Origin: Pandoraea terrae
GTDB lineage: Bacteria; Pseudomonadota; Gammaproteobacteria; Burkholderiales; Burkholderiaceae
DNA length: 64,000 bases
Direction: 5' to 3'
NCBI RefSeq assembly: GCF_902459695.1
Contig: NZ_CABPRZ010000003.1
Coordinates: 1-64,000 of the forward strand
Positions 15,940 to 24,215 of the stretch are shown here, in pieces (position 1 is the stretch's first letter; every line of letters begins with the position of its first letter). The notes beneath the pieces were generated by a model. It saw only the letters and a list, made by a program, of their open reading frames with translations, was not told the DNA's origin and made no database searches. The position numbers and the translations under genes are program-made.

Positions 15940-17286
15940 ATGGCAGATTCAACGTTGAGCTACGAGGAAGTATCCCGACCTCCGGTAGCGGATTCCGCGG
16001 TCGTGGAGGCGACGTATCGCAAGGTTACGCTCAGGTTGATGACCTTCCTTTTCTTTTGCTGGGTCCTGAACTATCTCGATCGCGTCAACGTCAGCTTCGC
16101 GCAGCTTCAGTTGAAGCACGATCTTGGCTTGAGCGACGCCGCGTATGGGCTCGGGGTCAGTCTGTTTTTCGTCGGCTACATCCTGCTGGAAGTGCCGAGC
16201 ACGCTGATGCTCCGGCGCATCGGCGCTCGCAAGACCGTCACCCGGATCATGCTGCTGTGGGGCATCATTTCCACTGCCATGGCGTTCATGACCGCGCCGT
16301 GGCAGTTTTACCTCGCCCGTACGCTGCTCGGTGCGGCGGAGGCAGGCTTCTGGCCAGGGATCATCCTCTATCTTTCGTACTGGTATCCCGGGCAGCGCCG
16401 TGCCCGCATCACGTCGCGCTTCCTGCTGGCGATCGCCGCCGCGGGCATCATCGGCGGACCGCTCTCAGGCTTCATCCTGCAGAACTTCATGGACGTCTGG
16501 GGCTTTCGCAATTGGCAGTGGCTGTTCTTTCTCGAAGGTCTGCCCGCCGTGATTACCGGCGTCGCCGCATGGTTCTATCTGACCGACAAGCCGCAGGACG
16601 CGGCGTGGCTGAGCGATGAGCAAAGGCGTATCGTCATCGGTGCGCTGGAGGAAGAAAATCGGCAGAAGCCGCACGACGCGCCGAGCCGCCTGCTCGTTGC
16701 ACTGCGCGACCCGCGTGTGTATGTGATTGCTGCCGGCTGGGCCACGGTGCCCATTTGCGGGACCATCCTCAACTACTGGACGCCCACCATCATCAAACAG
16801 GCGGGCGTGTCCAATCTATTGCATATCGGCGTGCTGTCGGCGTTGCCTTACATCGTCGGCGCCATCGCCATGCTGTTGATCGCACGCAGCTCCGACTTGC
16901 GACTCGAGCGGCGCTGGCACTTCGCCCTGTCGACGACGGCAGGCGCCGTGGGTGCCGTGGCGCTGACAATTCTCGCGCATCACTGGACGGTAGCGATCGC
17001 GTGCCTGAGTCTCGTGTCGGTGAGCTACTTCGCGGCGGCGGCCATCATCTGGACCATTCCGCCGGCATACCTGAAAGGCGAGGCGGCCGCAGGGGGCATC
17101 GGCGTGATCAGCAGTCTCGGGCAGGTGGGCGCCTTCTTTGCGCCGAACGTCCTCGGCTGGGTAAAGACCGTAACCGGCAGCTTCTCGGCGGGCATCCTGC
17201 TGGTGGCGGCGCTCGTTTTCATCGGCGGCATCGTTGTGTTCTTTGGGGTTCCGCGCGAGCGGCAAGCCCCTCAAACCGGCGCGTGA
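15940..17286 (+). CDS. ophD: MFS transporter, anion:cation symporter type, probably phthalate uptake
   Basis: A 448-residue major facilitator protein with twelve hydrophobic segments. '[14 protein letters not shown]' in the first helix and '[19 protein letters not shown]' after helix 2 are typical of the anion:cation symporter family, which includes tartrate, 4-hydroxyphenylacetate and phthalate permeases. ATG at 15940 follows GGAGAG; an upstream in-frame codon at 15892 is less likely. It stands divergently from the dioxygenase genes and 46 bases before ophC, so phthalate is the likely cargo. The substrate is inferred from context. Confidence 0.8.
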   Translation: MADSTLSYEEVSRPPVADSAVVEATYRKVTLRLMTFLFFCWVLNYLDRVNVSFAQLQLKHDLGLSDAAYGLGVSLFFVGYILLEVPSTLMLRRIGARKTVTRIMLLWGIISTAMAFMTAPWQFYLARTLLGAAEAGFWPGIILYLSYWYPGQRRARITSRFLLAIAAAGIIGGPLSGFILQNFMDVWGFRNWQWLFFLEGLPAVITGVAAWFYLTDKPQDAAWLSDEQRRIVIGALEEENRQKPHDAPSRLLVALRDPRVYVIAAGWATVPICGTILNYWTPTIIKQAGVSNLLHIGVLSALPYIVGAIAMLLIARSSDLRLERRWHFALSTTAGAVGAVALTILAHHWTVAIACLSLVSVSYFAAAAIIWTIPPAYLKGEAAAGGIGVISSLGQVGAFFAPNVLGWVKTVTGSFSAGILLVAALVFIGGIVVFFGVPRERQAPQTGA

Positions 17287-17332
17287 TCGTGCACGCGACG
17301 GACAGGATTTTGACAGTGAGACAGGAGCAGGA

Positions 17333-18325
17333 ATGAGCAAGCTTCAACTTTCCATTGCCGTGGGCAACTATGACCGGATGCGTCCGCTGATCGACGGCGA
17401 TGTCCAGATCGACGGCGTGGATCCGGTGTTCATGTTGCAGGACCCGGAGGAGATTTTCTTCCGTGCGTTCCGGCACGCGGACTACGACATTTGCGAGCTT
17501 TCGCTCAGCAGCTATTCGGTGAAGACGGCGGCGGGCACGTCGCCGTACATCGCGGTGCCGGTTTTCCCGTCGCGCGCGTTCCGGCACAGCTCGATCTACG
17601 TGCGTGCCGATCGCGGCATCGACCGGCCCGAGGACCTGAAGGGCAAGCGCATCGGCGTGCCGGAATACCAGCTCACGGCCAACGTGTGGGCGCGGCTGTT
17701 GCTCGAGGAAGAATATGGCGTGATGGCGTCGGATATCCGCTGGGTGCGGGGCGGTTACGAAGATCCGACGCGGGTGGAGAAGATCGCGCTGAAGTTGCCC
17801 GAAGGCGTCGTGCTGGCAAATGCGCCCGAAGGCCAGACGATCTCGAATCTTCTGGCCGACGGCGAGATCGATGGCGTGATCGGACCGCGCGCGCCTTCGT
17901 GCTTCGAGCGCGGACATCCGTTGGTCAAGTATCTGTTCGAAGATCCGCAGAAGAGTGCGGCCGACTGGTACGAGCGCCGGAAGCTCTTCCCGATCATGCA
18001 CACGCTCGGTATCCGTAGGACGCTGGCGGACCAGCACCCGTGGCTGCCGGGGGCGATCGTGAAGGCGTTTGAGCGCTCGAAGGAGGTGGCACTCGCCCGG
18101 TTGAGCGATACCTCGGCGACCAAGGTCACGCTGCCGTTCATCGAGGACCAGTTGCGCAACGCGCGACGACTGATGGGCCATGATTTCTGGTCATACGGCT
18201 TCGCGCAGAATGAGCACGTGATCGATCGGTTCCTGGCGCAGCACCATGCCGAAGGCTTGTCGAGCCGGCGGCTGGCGCCGGCCGAGCTGTTCCATCCGGC
18301 CAGCCTGGAAAGCTTCAAGATCTGA
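17333..18325 (+). CDS. ophC: 4,5-dihydroxyphthalate decarboxylase
   Basis: A 330-residue protein starting 'MSKLQLSIAVGNYDRMRPL', with 'FRAFRHADYDICELSLSSY' and 'KGKRIGVPEYQLTANVWARG'-like substrate-binding-protein fold segments that are typical of 4,5-dihydroxyphthalate decarboxylases (Pht5/OphC). The enzyme turns 4,5-dihydroxyphthalate into protocatechuate, which the pca genes at 27696-31699 can cleave. AGGAGCAGG precedes the ATG at 17333. It is co-transcribed with ophD. Length agrees with the family. Confidence 0.88.
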   Translation: MSKLQLSIAVGNYDRMRPLIDGDVQIDGVDPVFMLQDPEEIFFRAFRHADYDICELSLSSYSVKTAAGTSPYIAVPVFPSRAFRHSSIYVRADRGIDRPEDLKGKRIGVPEYQLTANVWARLLLEEEYGVMASDIRWVRGGYEDPTRVEKIALKLPEGVVLANAPEGQTISNLLADGEIDGVIGPRAPSCFERGHPLVKYLFEDPQKSAADWYERRKLFPIMHTLGIRRTLADQHPWLPGAIVKAFERSKEVALARLSDTSATKVTLPFIEDQLRNARRLMGHDFWSYGFAQNEHVIDRFLAQHHAEGLSSRRLAPAELFHPASLESFKI

Positions 18326-18469
18326 TCACAGGGGCGGTGCGTTGCGGCCGTAGCGCATGCATGTGAATGACGCTGTGCCGCAGGCCGCTGGACCGTGGGC
18401 CAGTGGCTTGCGCACGGGTGAAAGCGATATGATGGTTACCATTTTGGTCACAACGACGGCGAGGATGGT

Positions 18470-19048
18470 ATGGCAGCAGCACGTTCTTCGGGCAAGGCTG
18501 GGGAATCCAGCGCGAACCCGATCCTGAGGCATTGGCGTGAAGCGGTGCCGGACGATCGTCTTGCTCACCTGGTGAAGGATGCGGCCCGTGCGATGATTCG
18601 CGGGCTGCAAATGCGCCTGGCGCAGCATGAGGTCTCGTTCGGCCATTGGGCGTATCTGCGGGTGCTGTGGGAGACCGACGGGCTGACGCAGAAGGAACTC
18701 AGCGACGAGACCGGCACCACCACGCCCACCACCTTCAGCGCGGTGTCGGCGATGGAAAAGCTCGGTTACGTCGAGCGCCGTTACGCGCCCGACAACCGCA
18801 AGAACACGCATGTGTTCCTCACGCCGCGCGGCCGGGCCCTGAAAGGCAAGCTCGTTCCGCTGGCAGAAGAGGTCAACGAGATCAGTGTCCAGGGGCTGAA
18901 AGTCACCGAGATCAACGTCGCGCGCAAGGTCCTGCTGATGATCATCGAGAACATGGCGCGCGATGAAGCCGAGTCGGATGATCCGGCGCGCCGGATTCCG
19001 TCGACGCGGGAAGTGGGCAACCTGATTGCAGCGCGCGGCGAGGAATGA
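18470..19048 (+). CDS. MarR family regulator, probably of the phthalate genes
   Basis: A 192-residue winged-helix protein; 'GLTQKELSDETGTTTPTTFSAV' with 'MEKLGYVERRYAPDNRKNTHVFLT' is the MarR recognition helix and wing. The region after the wing is a helical dimerisation arm. It lies inside the phthalate cluster between ophC and ophE. Three related AT-rich palindromes (15728, 15833, 19113) lie before the oph transcription units, which fits control by this dimer, probably with phthalate or a pathway intermediate as ligand. Its own upstream region has an 11-base palindrome ATGGTTACCAT at 18432-18442 that may allow autoregulation. Confidence 0.8.
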   Translation: MAAARSSGKAGESSANPILRHWREAVPDDRLAHLVKDAARAMIRGLQMRLAQHEVSFGHWAYLRVLWETDGLTQKELSDETGTTTPTTFSAVSAMEKLGYVERRYAPDNRKNTHVFLTPRGRALKGKLVPLAEEVNEISVQGLKVTEINVARKVLLMIIENMARDEAESDDPARRIPSTREVGNLIAARGEE

Positions 19049-19112
19049 CGGTTCGGATTTGCCCAGGTGAAGCGCCGGCACACCGTTTCAGCGCATTCTT
19101 CGGGTGGCTATT

Positions 19113-19131
19113 TAATTAAATATCTAATAAT
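19113..19131. promoter_or_regulatory. Palindrome 3 upstream of ophE
   Basis: The AT-rich stretch contains ATCTAATAAT and overlaps a perfect 12-bp palindrome ATTTAATTAAAT (19110-19121). Its reverse complement agrees with 15833-15851 at 17 of 19 bases. It lies about 72-90 bases before the ophE start and completes a set of three similar sites over the phthalate promoters. Confidence 0.55.
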
Positions 19132-19202
19132 ATTAGGGCCGTGCAAATGCGCGGAAGCGGACGACCGCATGCCGCTTTCCCGCTCAACATACGGACCCTC
19201 AA

Positions 19203-20060
19203 ATGGATGCAACGACCCGCACGGCACTGGTGCGCAACGTCCGCGACGCGCTCGCGGAAGACGTCGGCGACGTCGACTGGACTTCGCAATTGATCGATCC
19301 CCGCGCGCCGGCCGAGGCTATCCTCACCGTGCGCGAGCCCGCAGTACTGTGCGGCAGGCCATGGTTCGACGAAACGCTCCTGCAGGTGGACCCGCACATC
19401 ACGATCGCATGGTTCGTCGAGGAAGGCGCATCGATGCGCGAAGGGCAAGCGGTCTGCAGGATCGCCGGCCCCGCGCGCAGCATGCTCACTGCCGAGCGGA
19501 CGGCGCTCAACTTCCTTCAGCTCCTTTCCGGGGCGGCCACCTCGACGCACGCGATGACCCGCATCGTCGCAGGCACGAAAGCGCAAATTCTCGACACGAG
19601 AAAGACGCTGCCCGGATTGCGCCTTGCCCAGAAGTACGCGGTACGGGTCGGCGGCGGCAGGAACCATCGCCGGGGGCTCTACGACGGCATCCTGATCAAG
19701 GAAAACCACATCGCGGCGGGTGGCGGCATTAGGCCAACGATCCGGGCCGCACACGCGCTCGATGCCGGAGTGCCGCTGCAGGTCGAGGTGGAGACCCTGG
19801 ACGAACTGGCCGAAGCATTGGCCGCCGGTGCCAGGTCGCTGTTGCTCGACAATTTCTCGCTGGAGCAGATGCGCGAGGCGGTGCGCGTCAACAACGGGCG
19901 GGCCGAGCTGGAAGTGTCCGGCGGCGTCACGCCGGAAACGCTGCGCGCGATTGCCGAGACCGGCGTGGACCGCATTTCCGTGGGCGGGCTCACGAAGCAC
20001 GTCAGGGCTGTCGATTTTTCGCTGCGATTTTCACCGCAGCTCGCCGCGCTCCCCGCATAG
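19203..20060 (+). CDS. ophE: Quinolinate phosphoribosyltransferase homologue of the phthalate cluster
   Basis: A 285-residue NadC-type enzyme: 'EDVGDVDWTSQLI' at the N-terminus, 'MLTAERTALNFLQLLSGAAT', 'ILDTRKTLPGLRLAQKYAV', 'NHRRGLYDGILIKENHI' and 'ISVGGLTKHVRAVDFSLRF'. These are the substrate- and PRPP-binding segments of quinolinate phosphoribosyltransferase. In Burkholderia cepacia a second copy called ophE sits with the phthalate genes; it was linked to relief from phthalate interference with NAD synthesis, as phthalate resembles quinolinate. Here the gene is outside any nad operon and shares a palindrome with the oph promoters, in favour of that role. Confidence 0.85.
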   Translation: MDATTRTALVRNVRDALAEDVGDVDWTSQLIDPRAPAEAILTVREPAVLCGRPWFDETLLQVDPHITIAWFVEEGASMREGQAVCRIAGPARSMLTAERTALNFLQLLSGAATSTHAMTRIVAGTKAQILDTRKTLPGLRLAQKYAVRVGGGRNHRRGLYDGILIKENHIAAGGGIRPTIRAAHALDAGVPLQVEVETLDELAEALAAGARSLLLDNFSLEQMREAVRVNNGRAELEVSGGVTPETLRAIAETGVDRISVGGLTKHVRAVDFSLRFSPQLAALPA

Positions 20061-20081
20061 CGCCGCGTCGAGCTTCAAAAC

Positions 20082-20840
20082 TCAAGCAACCTGTTGTCCC
20101 AGTGTGCGTGACAGATTGACGGCCTCGCGTTTGAGCAATTCCGCGAACTGCTCGACCCGTTCGTCGGTCACGCGCACGCTCGGGCCGAAGATGCAAAGCG
20201 AACCCGCGATCTGATTGGCCCCGTTGAAGAACGGCGCAGCCACCGCAACGGCACCTTCGATCAGCTCGTGGCGGCTCGTTCCGTAGCCTTGCGCGCGAAT
20301 CGTTTCCATGTCGGCGAGTAGCGGCGAAAGATCCTGGTTTGGCTCGGCGACATACCGGCGCAGTTCGACAGGGGAAAGCTGCATTTGGGAAAGAATGGTG
20401 CGCCCGCTCGCACCGAGAACGAGTTTTTCCCGGTAGCCGACACCCCGTCGGAAACTGAGCGGCTGCGGACTTTCCATCTCGGCCACGCACACGCGATAAA
20501 TCCCATCGGGCACGAACAGCGCCACCGTTTCGGACGTTGCCTCCCAAAGGCTTCGCAGCACGGGTTGCGCGAGGTCCGCAAGGCTGTGATCGGTCATCCA
20601 GACGTGCGCCAGATGCGCGACAGAACTCCCCAGCCGGAACCGCTGCGGTTCCCCCGCCGAGGCGAGAAAGCCATTTTGCTCCAGTGTGTTGAGCAGCCGA
20701 TACAACGTTGGGCGGCTGAGGTCCACGCGCGTGAGCAATTCCGCGACGGTCAGTTCCTTGTCTCCCGGCCTGAAAGCAAGAAGGATTTCGAGCGCTCTTT
20801 CCACCGCACGCACATTTTCATGCGCTTTTTTTTCCTGCAT
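20082..20840 (-). CDS. IclR family transcriptional regulator
   Basis: A 252-residue protein with an N-terminal helix-turn-helix ('LTVAELLTRVDLSRPTLYRL') and a C-terminal IclR effector domain ('VLGASGRTILSQM', 'RHELIEGAVAVAAPFFNG', 'GSLCIFGPSVRV'). IclR proteins regulate aromatic and short-chain acid catabolism. Start chosen at the second Met (20840), which has AAAGGAAA upstream. It is transcribed away from the Rieske dioxygenase genes at 20992-24112, so it probably controls them. It ends 21 bases from the convergent ophE stop. Confidence 0.85.
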   Translation of the reverse strand: MQEKKAHENVRAVERALEILLAFRPGDKELTVAELLTRVDLSRPTLYRLLNTLEQNGFLASAGEPQRFRLGSSVAHLAHVWMTDHSLADLAQPVLRSLWEATSETVALFVPDGIYRVCVAEMESPQPLSFRRGVGYREKLVLGASGRTILSQMQLSPVELRRYVAEPNQDLSPLLADMETIRAQGYGTSRHELIEGAVAVAAPFFNGANQIAGSLCIFGPSVRVTDERVEQFAELLKREAVNLSRTLGQQVA

Positions 20841-20991
20841 TTGAAATTTCCTTTCAATGTCCGGCCGTCCCGTTTTGCACATTCTAGAGAAACTACCTAG
20901 CGCCGACTACTTGACTTCGTGTTTTATGTCCGTAGAATGAAACTGAAGTCTCACGTAGCGGACAACATCGAATTTGATCTGGAGGATGAGC

Positions 20992-22263
20992 ATGGACAGG
21001 AACATGTCGGAAACACTGGTGCGCACGGGCCCGGGAACAGCAATGGGCAACCTGATGCGCCGCTACTGGGTGCCGATACTTTTGGCGAGCGAGGTTGCCG
21101 AACCCGACTGCCCGCCCGTGCGCGTGCAGATCCTCGGCGAAAAGCTGCTCGCGTTTCGCGATTCCGACGGCCATCCGGCGCTGATCGACGAGTTCTGCTC
21201 GCATCGCGGCGTGTCGCTCTATTTCGGGCGCAACGAGGAAAACGGCATCCGCTGCTCGTACCACGGCCTCAAGTTCGACCGCAACGGCAACTGCGTCGAA
21301 GTGCCGTCCGCGCCGCAAGCCTGCAAGCACATGAGCATCACCGCGTATCCGTGCATCGAGCGCGCCGGCATCGTCTGGGCATATCTGGGACCGAAGGACC
21401 GCCAGCCGGCGCCGCCGGACCTCGAGTGGGTCAACCTGCCGGAAAGCCACGTGTTCGTGTCGAAGCGTCTGCAGGAGTCGAACTACCTGCAGGCGATGGA
21501 AGGCGGCATCGACACGAGCCACGTGTCATACGTGCACCGCTACGAAGTCGACGACGACCCCATGCACCAGGGCACCAAGGCGCTCGACTACATCAAGGCC
21601 GACGGCAACGTGATCTTCGAGATCGAGAAGCAGAACTTCGGCCTGACGCTGTTCGGCCGCCGCAACGGCGAACCGGATTCGTATTACTGGCGCGTCACGC
21701 AGTGGCTGTTCCCTTGGTACACGCTGATTCCGCCGTTCGGCGATCACTCGCTCGCGGGTCACGTGTGGGTGCCGATCGACGATCACAATTGCTGGGCATG
21801 GAGCATCAACTTCCGCCCGGACCGCCCGCTCTCCGAGGAAGAGCTGAGCGATCTGAACGCCGGCAAGGGCATCCACTGCGAATACGAGCCTGGCACGTTC
21901 CGGCCCAGGGCGAACAAGGACAATGACTACCTGATCGACCGCCAGGCGCAGAAAGAAAAGCGCGCGTATTCGGGCGTGTTCGGCTTTGCGATGCAGGATG
22001 CGTCGCTGCAGGAAAGCATGGGGACGATCCAGGACCACAGCAAGGAAAAGCTGCTGCCGACCGACCGCGCGATCGTGATGGCCCGCCGCATGCTGTACGA
22101 AGCGGCCACCGCGCTCGTGCCGGACACTGATCCGCCCGCGATCGATGCGGACCAACAGCGCGTGCGTGCTGCCGGCGTGCTGCTGCCGCGCGACCAGAAG
22201 CCGCAGGAATGGGCTGTCGTGCACCTGAAGGACGGCAAGGGCCAGAAGATCTACTCGATCTGA
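20992..22263 (+). CDS. Rieske aromatic ring-hydroxylating oxygenase, second set
   Basis: A 423-residue oxygenase component with Rieske ligands Cys69/His71 ('CSHRGVSL') and Cys88/His91 ('CSYHGLKF') and a mononuclear iron motif DxxHxxxxH in 'GIDTSHVSYVHRY'. It belongs to the same phthalate/phenoxybenzoate dioxygenase group as OphA2, but differs enough in sequence to have another substrate. GGAGG lies six bases before ATG 20992. The genes for a short-chain dehydrogenase and an FMN reductase follow, so product oxidation and electron supply are encoded together. A benzoate-type acid ending in protocatechuate is likely; isophthalate and phenoxybenzoate are candidates only. Confidence 0.8.
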   Translation: MDRNMSETLVRTGPGTAMGNLMRRYWVPILLASEVAEPDCPPVRVQILGEKLLAFRDSDGHPALIDEFCSHRGVSLYFGRNEENGIRCSYHGLKFDRNGNCVEVPSAPQACKHMSITAYPCIERAGIVWAYLGPKDRQPAPPDLEWVNLPESHVFVSKRLQESNYLQAMEGGIDTSHVSYVHRYEVDDDPMHQGTKALDYIKADGNVIFEIEKQNFGLTLFGRRNGEPDSYYWRVTQWLFPWYTLIPPFGDHSLAGHVWVPIDDHNCWAWSINFRPDRPLSEEELSDLNAGKGIHCEYEPGTFRPRANKDNDYLIDRQAQKEKRAYSGVFGFAMQDASLQESMGTIQDHSKEKLLPTDRAIVMARRMLYEAATALVPDTDPPAIDADQQRVRAAGVLLPRDQKPQEWAVVHLKDGKGQKIYSI

Positions 22264-22325
22264 CGCCCGCAGCGGCCGGGCGCTTGCCCGGCATCTCCCA
22301 TCGTTCGATGGGTATTTCCACGGCA

Positions 22326-22347
22326 AGGAGGCCGGCGTCGCGCCGGC
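22326..22347 (+). promoter_or_regulatory. Hairpin between Shine-Dalgarno sequence and start of the SDR gene
   Basis: AAGGAG (22325-22330) is 22 bases from the most likely ATG (22353), too far for normal initiation. A perfect hairpin fills the gap: GCCGGCG (22331-22337), loop TCG, CGCCGGC (22341-22347). Folding would leave only AGCAA between the hairpin and the ATG and bring the two signals to working distance. Confidence 0.5.
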
Positions 22348-22352
22348 AGCAA

Positions 22353-23135
22353 ATGCAGCAAAGTTCCAGACTTCAAGGCAAGGTCGCGCTCATCACGGGC
22401 GGCGGCGGCGGCATCGGCGCCGCAACGGCCAGGGTGTTCTGCGGCGAAGGCGCCGCCCTGGTGCTCGTCGACGCCAATGCCGACGCGCTCGCGAGCGCGG
22501 CCGCCTATCTGAAAGAAATCCATCCGGCGGCGCGGGTCGAGACGTGCGTGGCCGATGTGTCCAGCGAAGGGGACGCGCGCCGCGCGGTCAAGCTTGCCGC
22601 CGACGCCTTTGACCGGCTCGACGTGCTCGTCAACAATGCGGCGATGCGCAACTACACCGCGCTCGCCGACGTCACCCCGGCAGAGTGGCAGTCGATGGTG
22701 GCGGTCAACCTGATCGGCACGTCGAACTATTGCAAGGCTGCGCTGCCGCTGCTGCGCGCCGCGGGCGCCTCGAGCATCGTCAACGTATCGTCATGTTATG
22801 CGGTCACCGGCCGCAAGGGCATGGGGCTTTACGACGCAACCAAGGCCGGCATGCTCGCGATGACCCGCACGCTGGCATTCGAGGAAGCGGCGCACGGCGT
22901 GCGTGCGAACGCGGTGTGTCCCGGCTCCACGCTGACCGACTTTCATGTCAACCGCGCACAGGCGGCCGGCAAGAGCATCGAGGTGCTCAAGACCCAGCGG
23001 CAGGACACATCGCTGATAGGGCGCTGGGCGTCCCCCGAGGAAATCGCCTGGCCGATTCTCTGGCTTGCGAGCGACGAGGCATCGTTCATCACCGGCACCA
23101 CGCTGATGGTCGACGGCGGCCTGTCCATCATGTGA
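22353..23135 (+). CDS. Short-chain dehydrogenase, likely cis-dihydrodiol dehydrogenase of the second dioxygenase set
   Basis: A 260-residue SDR enzyme with 'ITGGGGGIGAA' near residues 14-24, NNAA in place of the more common NNAG, Ser and YxxxK ('SSCYAVTGRKGMGLYDATK') and the C-terminal 'FITGTTLMVDGG'. It sits between the oxygenase and reductase genes of one operon, so NAD+-dependent re-aromatisation of the dihydrodiol is the natural role. Start at 22353 by family comparison; the ribosome-binding site is separated by a hairpin. The downstream reductase starts 12 bases after its stop. Confidence 0.75.
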   Translation: MQQSSRLQGKVALITGGGGGIGAATARVFCGEGAALVLVDANADALASAAAYLKEIHPAARVETCVADVSSEGDARRAVKLAADAFDRLDVLVNNAAMRNYTALADVTPAEWQSMVAVNLIGTSNYCKAALPLLRAAGASSIVNVSSCYAVTGRKGMGLYDATKAGMLAMTRTLAFEEAAHGVRANAVCPGSTLTDFHVNRAQAAGKSIEVLKTQRQDTSLIGRWASPEEIAWPILWLASDEASFITGTTLMVDGGLSIM

Positions 23136-23146
23136 CGGTGGCTGAC

Positions 23147-24112
23147 ATGAACGATTCGACGCTTACCGTGCAGGTCGCGCGCCGGTGCATCGAGGCCGAG
23201 GGCATCGTCAGCTTCGAACTGGCGAGCCCCGACGGGCGCGAGCTGCCTGCGTTCGACGCGGGCGCGCATATCGACGTACACGTTCCCGGCGGGCTCGTGC
23301 GTCAGTACTCACTGTGCAACGCGCCACACGAGCGCTCGCGCTATCGGATCGCGGTGCTGCGCGAAGCGCAGTCGCGAGGTGGCTCGGCAGGCATGCACGA
23401 CGCCGTGCGCGAAGGCGACGAGATCCGCATCGGCGTGCCGCGCAATCATTTCGCACTCGCGTCCGGCGCGGGCAGGCACCTGCTGCTCGCGGGCGGTATC
23501 GGACTCACGCCGCTGCTGTGCATGGCCGAGCATCTAGCCCGCACGGGCGGAGCCTTCGAGATGCACTACTGCACGCGCTCGCGTTCGCGCGCGGCGTTCC
23601 TCGAGCGGATCGCAAACTCGGCATGGGCGGAGCACGTGCAGTATCACTTCGACGATGAAGACGATGCGCAACGCCTTCGCGCGGACGCACTGCTCGCGCA
23701 AGCGCGTCGTGACACGCATCTCTATGTGTGCGGACCGCAGGGCTTCATGAACGCCATGCTCGACACGGCCCGCGCACACGGCTGGCCCGAGGACCGGTTG
23801 CATTACGAGTTCTTCGCGGCGCCCGCTGCCGGCGCGTCGCACGATGCGGCATTCGAGGTGCGGCTCGCCCGTTCAGGCAGAACCGTGCTGATTCCCGCCG
23901 ATTGCACCGTGACAAAAGCACTGGCGGATGCCGGCGTGGATGTCCCCGTGTCGTGCGAGCAAGGCATCTGCGGAACCTGCATCACGCGCGTGCTCGAGGG
24001 CGAGCCGGATCATCGTGATCTGTACCTGGCGCCGGAAGAACAGGCGCGCAACGATCAATTCCTGCCGTGCTGCTCGCGCGCGAAATCGCGGCAGCTCGTG
24101 CTGGATCTGTAA
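23147..24112 (+). CDS. Dioxygenase reductase (FMN, NADH, C-terminal [2Fe-2S])
   Basis: A 321-residue reductase of the phthalate dioxygenase reductase type: 'RQYSLCNAPHERSRY' in the FMN domain, 'AGGIGLTPLLCM' and 'VCGPQGFMN' in the NADH domain, and 'CEQGICGTC' plus a last Cys near 'FLPCCSRAK' in the ferredoxin domain. It supplies electrons to the Rieske oxygenase encoded two genes upstream. ATG 23147 follows the SDR stop closely and the frame is in keeping with an operon. Same domain order as OphA1 but clearly a separate protein. Confidence 0.85.
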   Translation: MNDSTLTVQVARRCIEAEGIVSFELASPDGRELPAFDAGAHIDVHVPGGLVRQYSLCNAPHERSRYRIAVLREAQSRGGSAGMHDAVREGDEIRIGVPRNHFALASGAGRHLLLAGGIGLTPLLCMAEHLARTGGAFEMHYCTRSRSRAAFLERIANSAWAEHVQYHFDDEDDAQRLRADALLAQARRDTHLYVCGPQGFMNAMLDTARAHGWPEDRLHYEFFAAPAAGASHDAAFEVRLARSGRTVLIPADCTVTKALADAGVDVPVSCEQGICGTCITRVLEGEPDHRDLYLAPEEQARNDQFLPCCSRAKSRQLVLDL

Positions 24113-24215
24113 TACCGCGGTACCGCAGTACACACCCGGCGCGCCTGGCGCTGCCGGATGATCGAAACGGAAGAATATAAAGGGCGGCGCAATGCCTGCC
24201 TGACATGGAGGAGTC

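Noticed and set aside
18408-18433. TTGCGC...TATGAT as the promoter of the marR gene
   Set aside because: The spacer is only 14 bases, too short for a reliable sigma-70 call.
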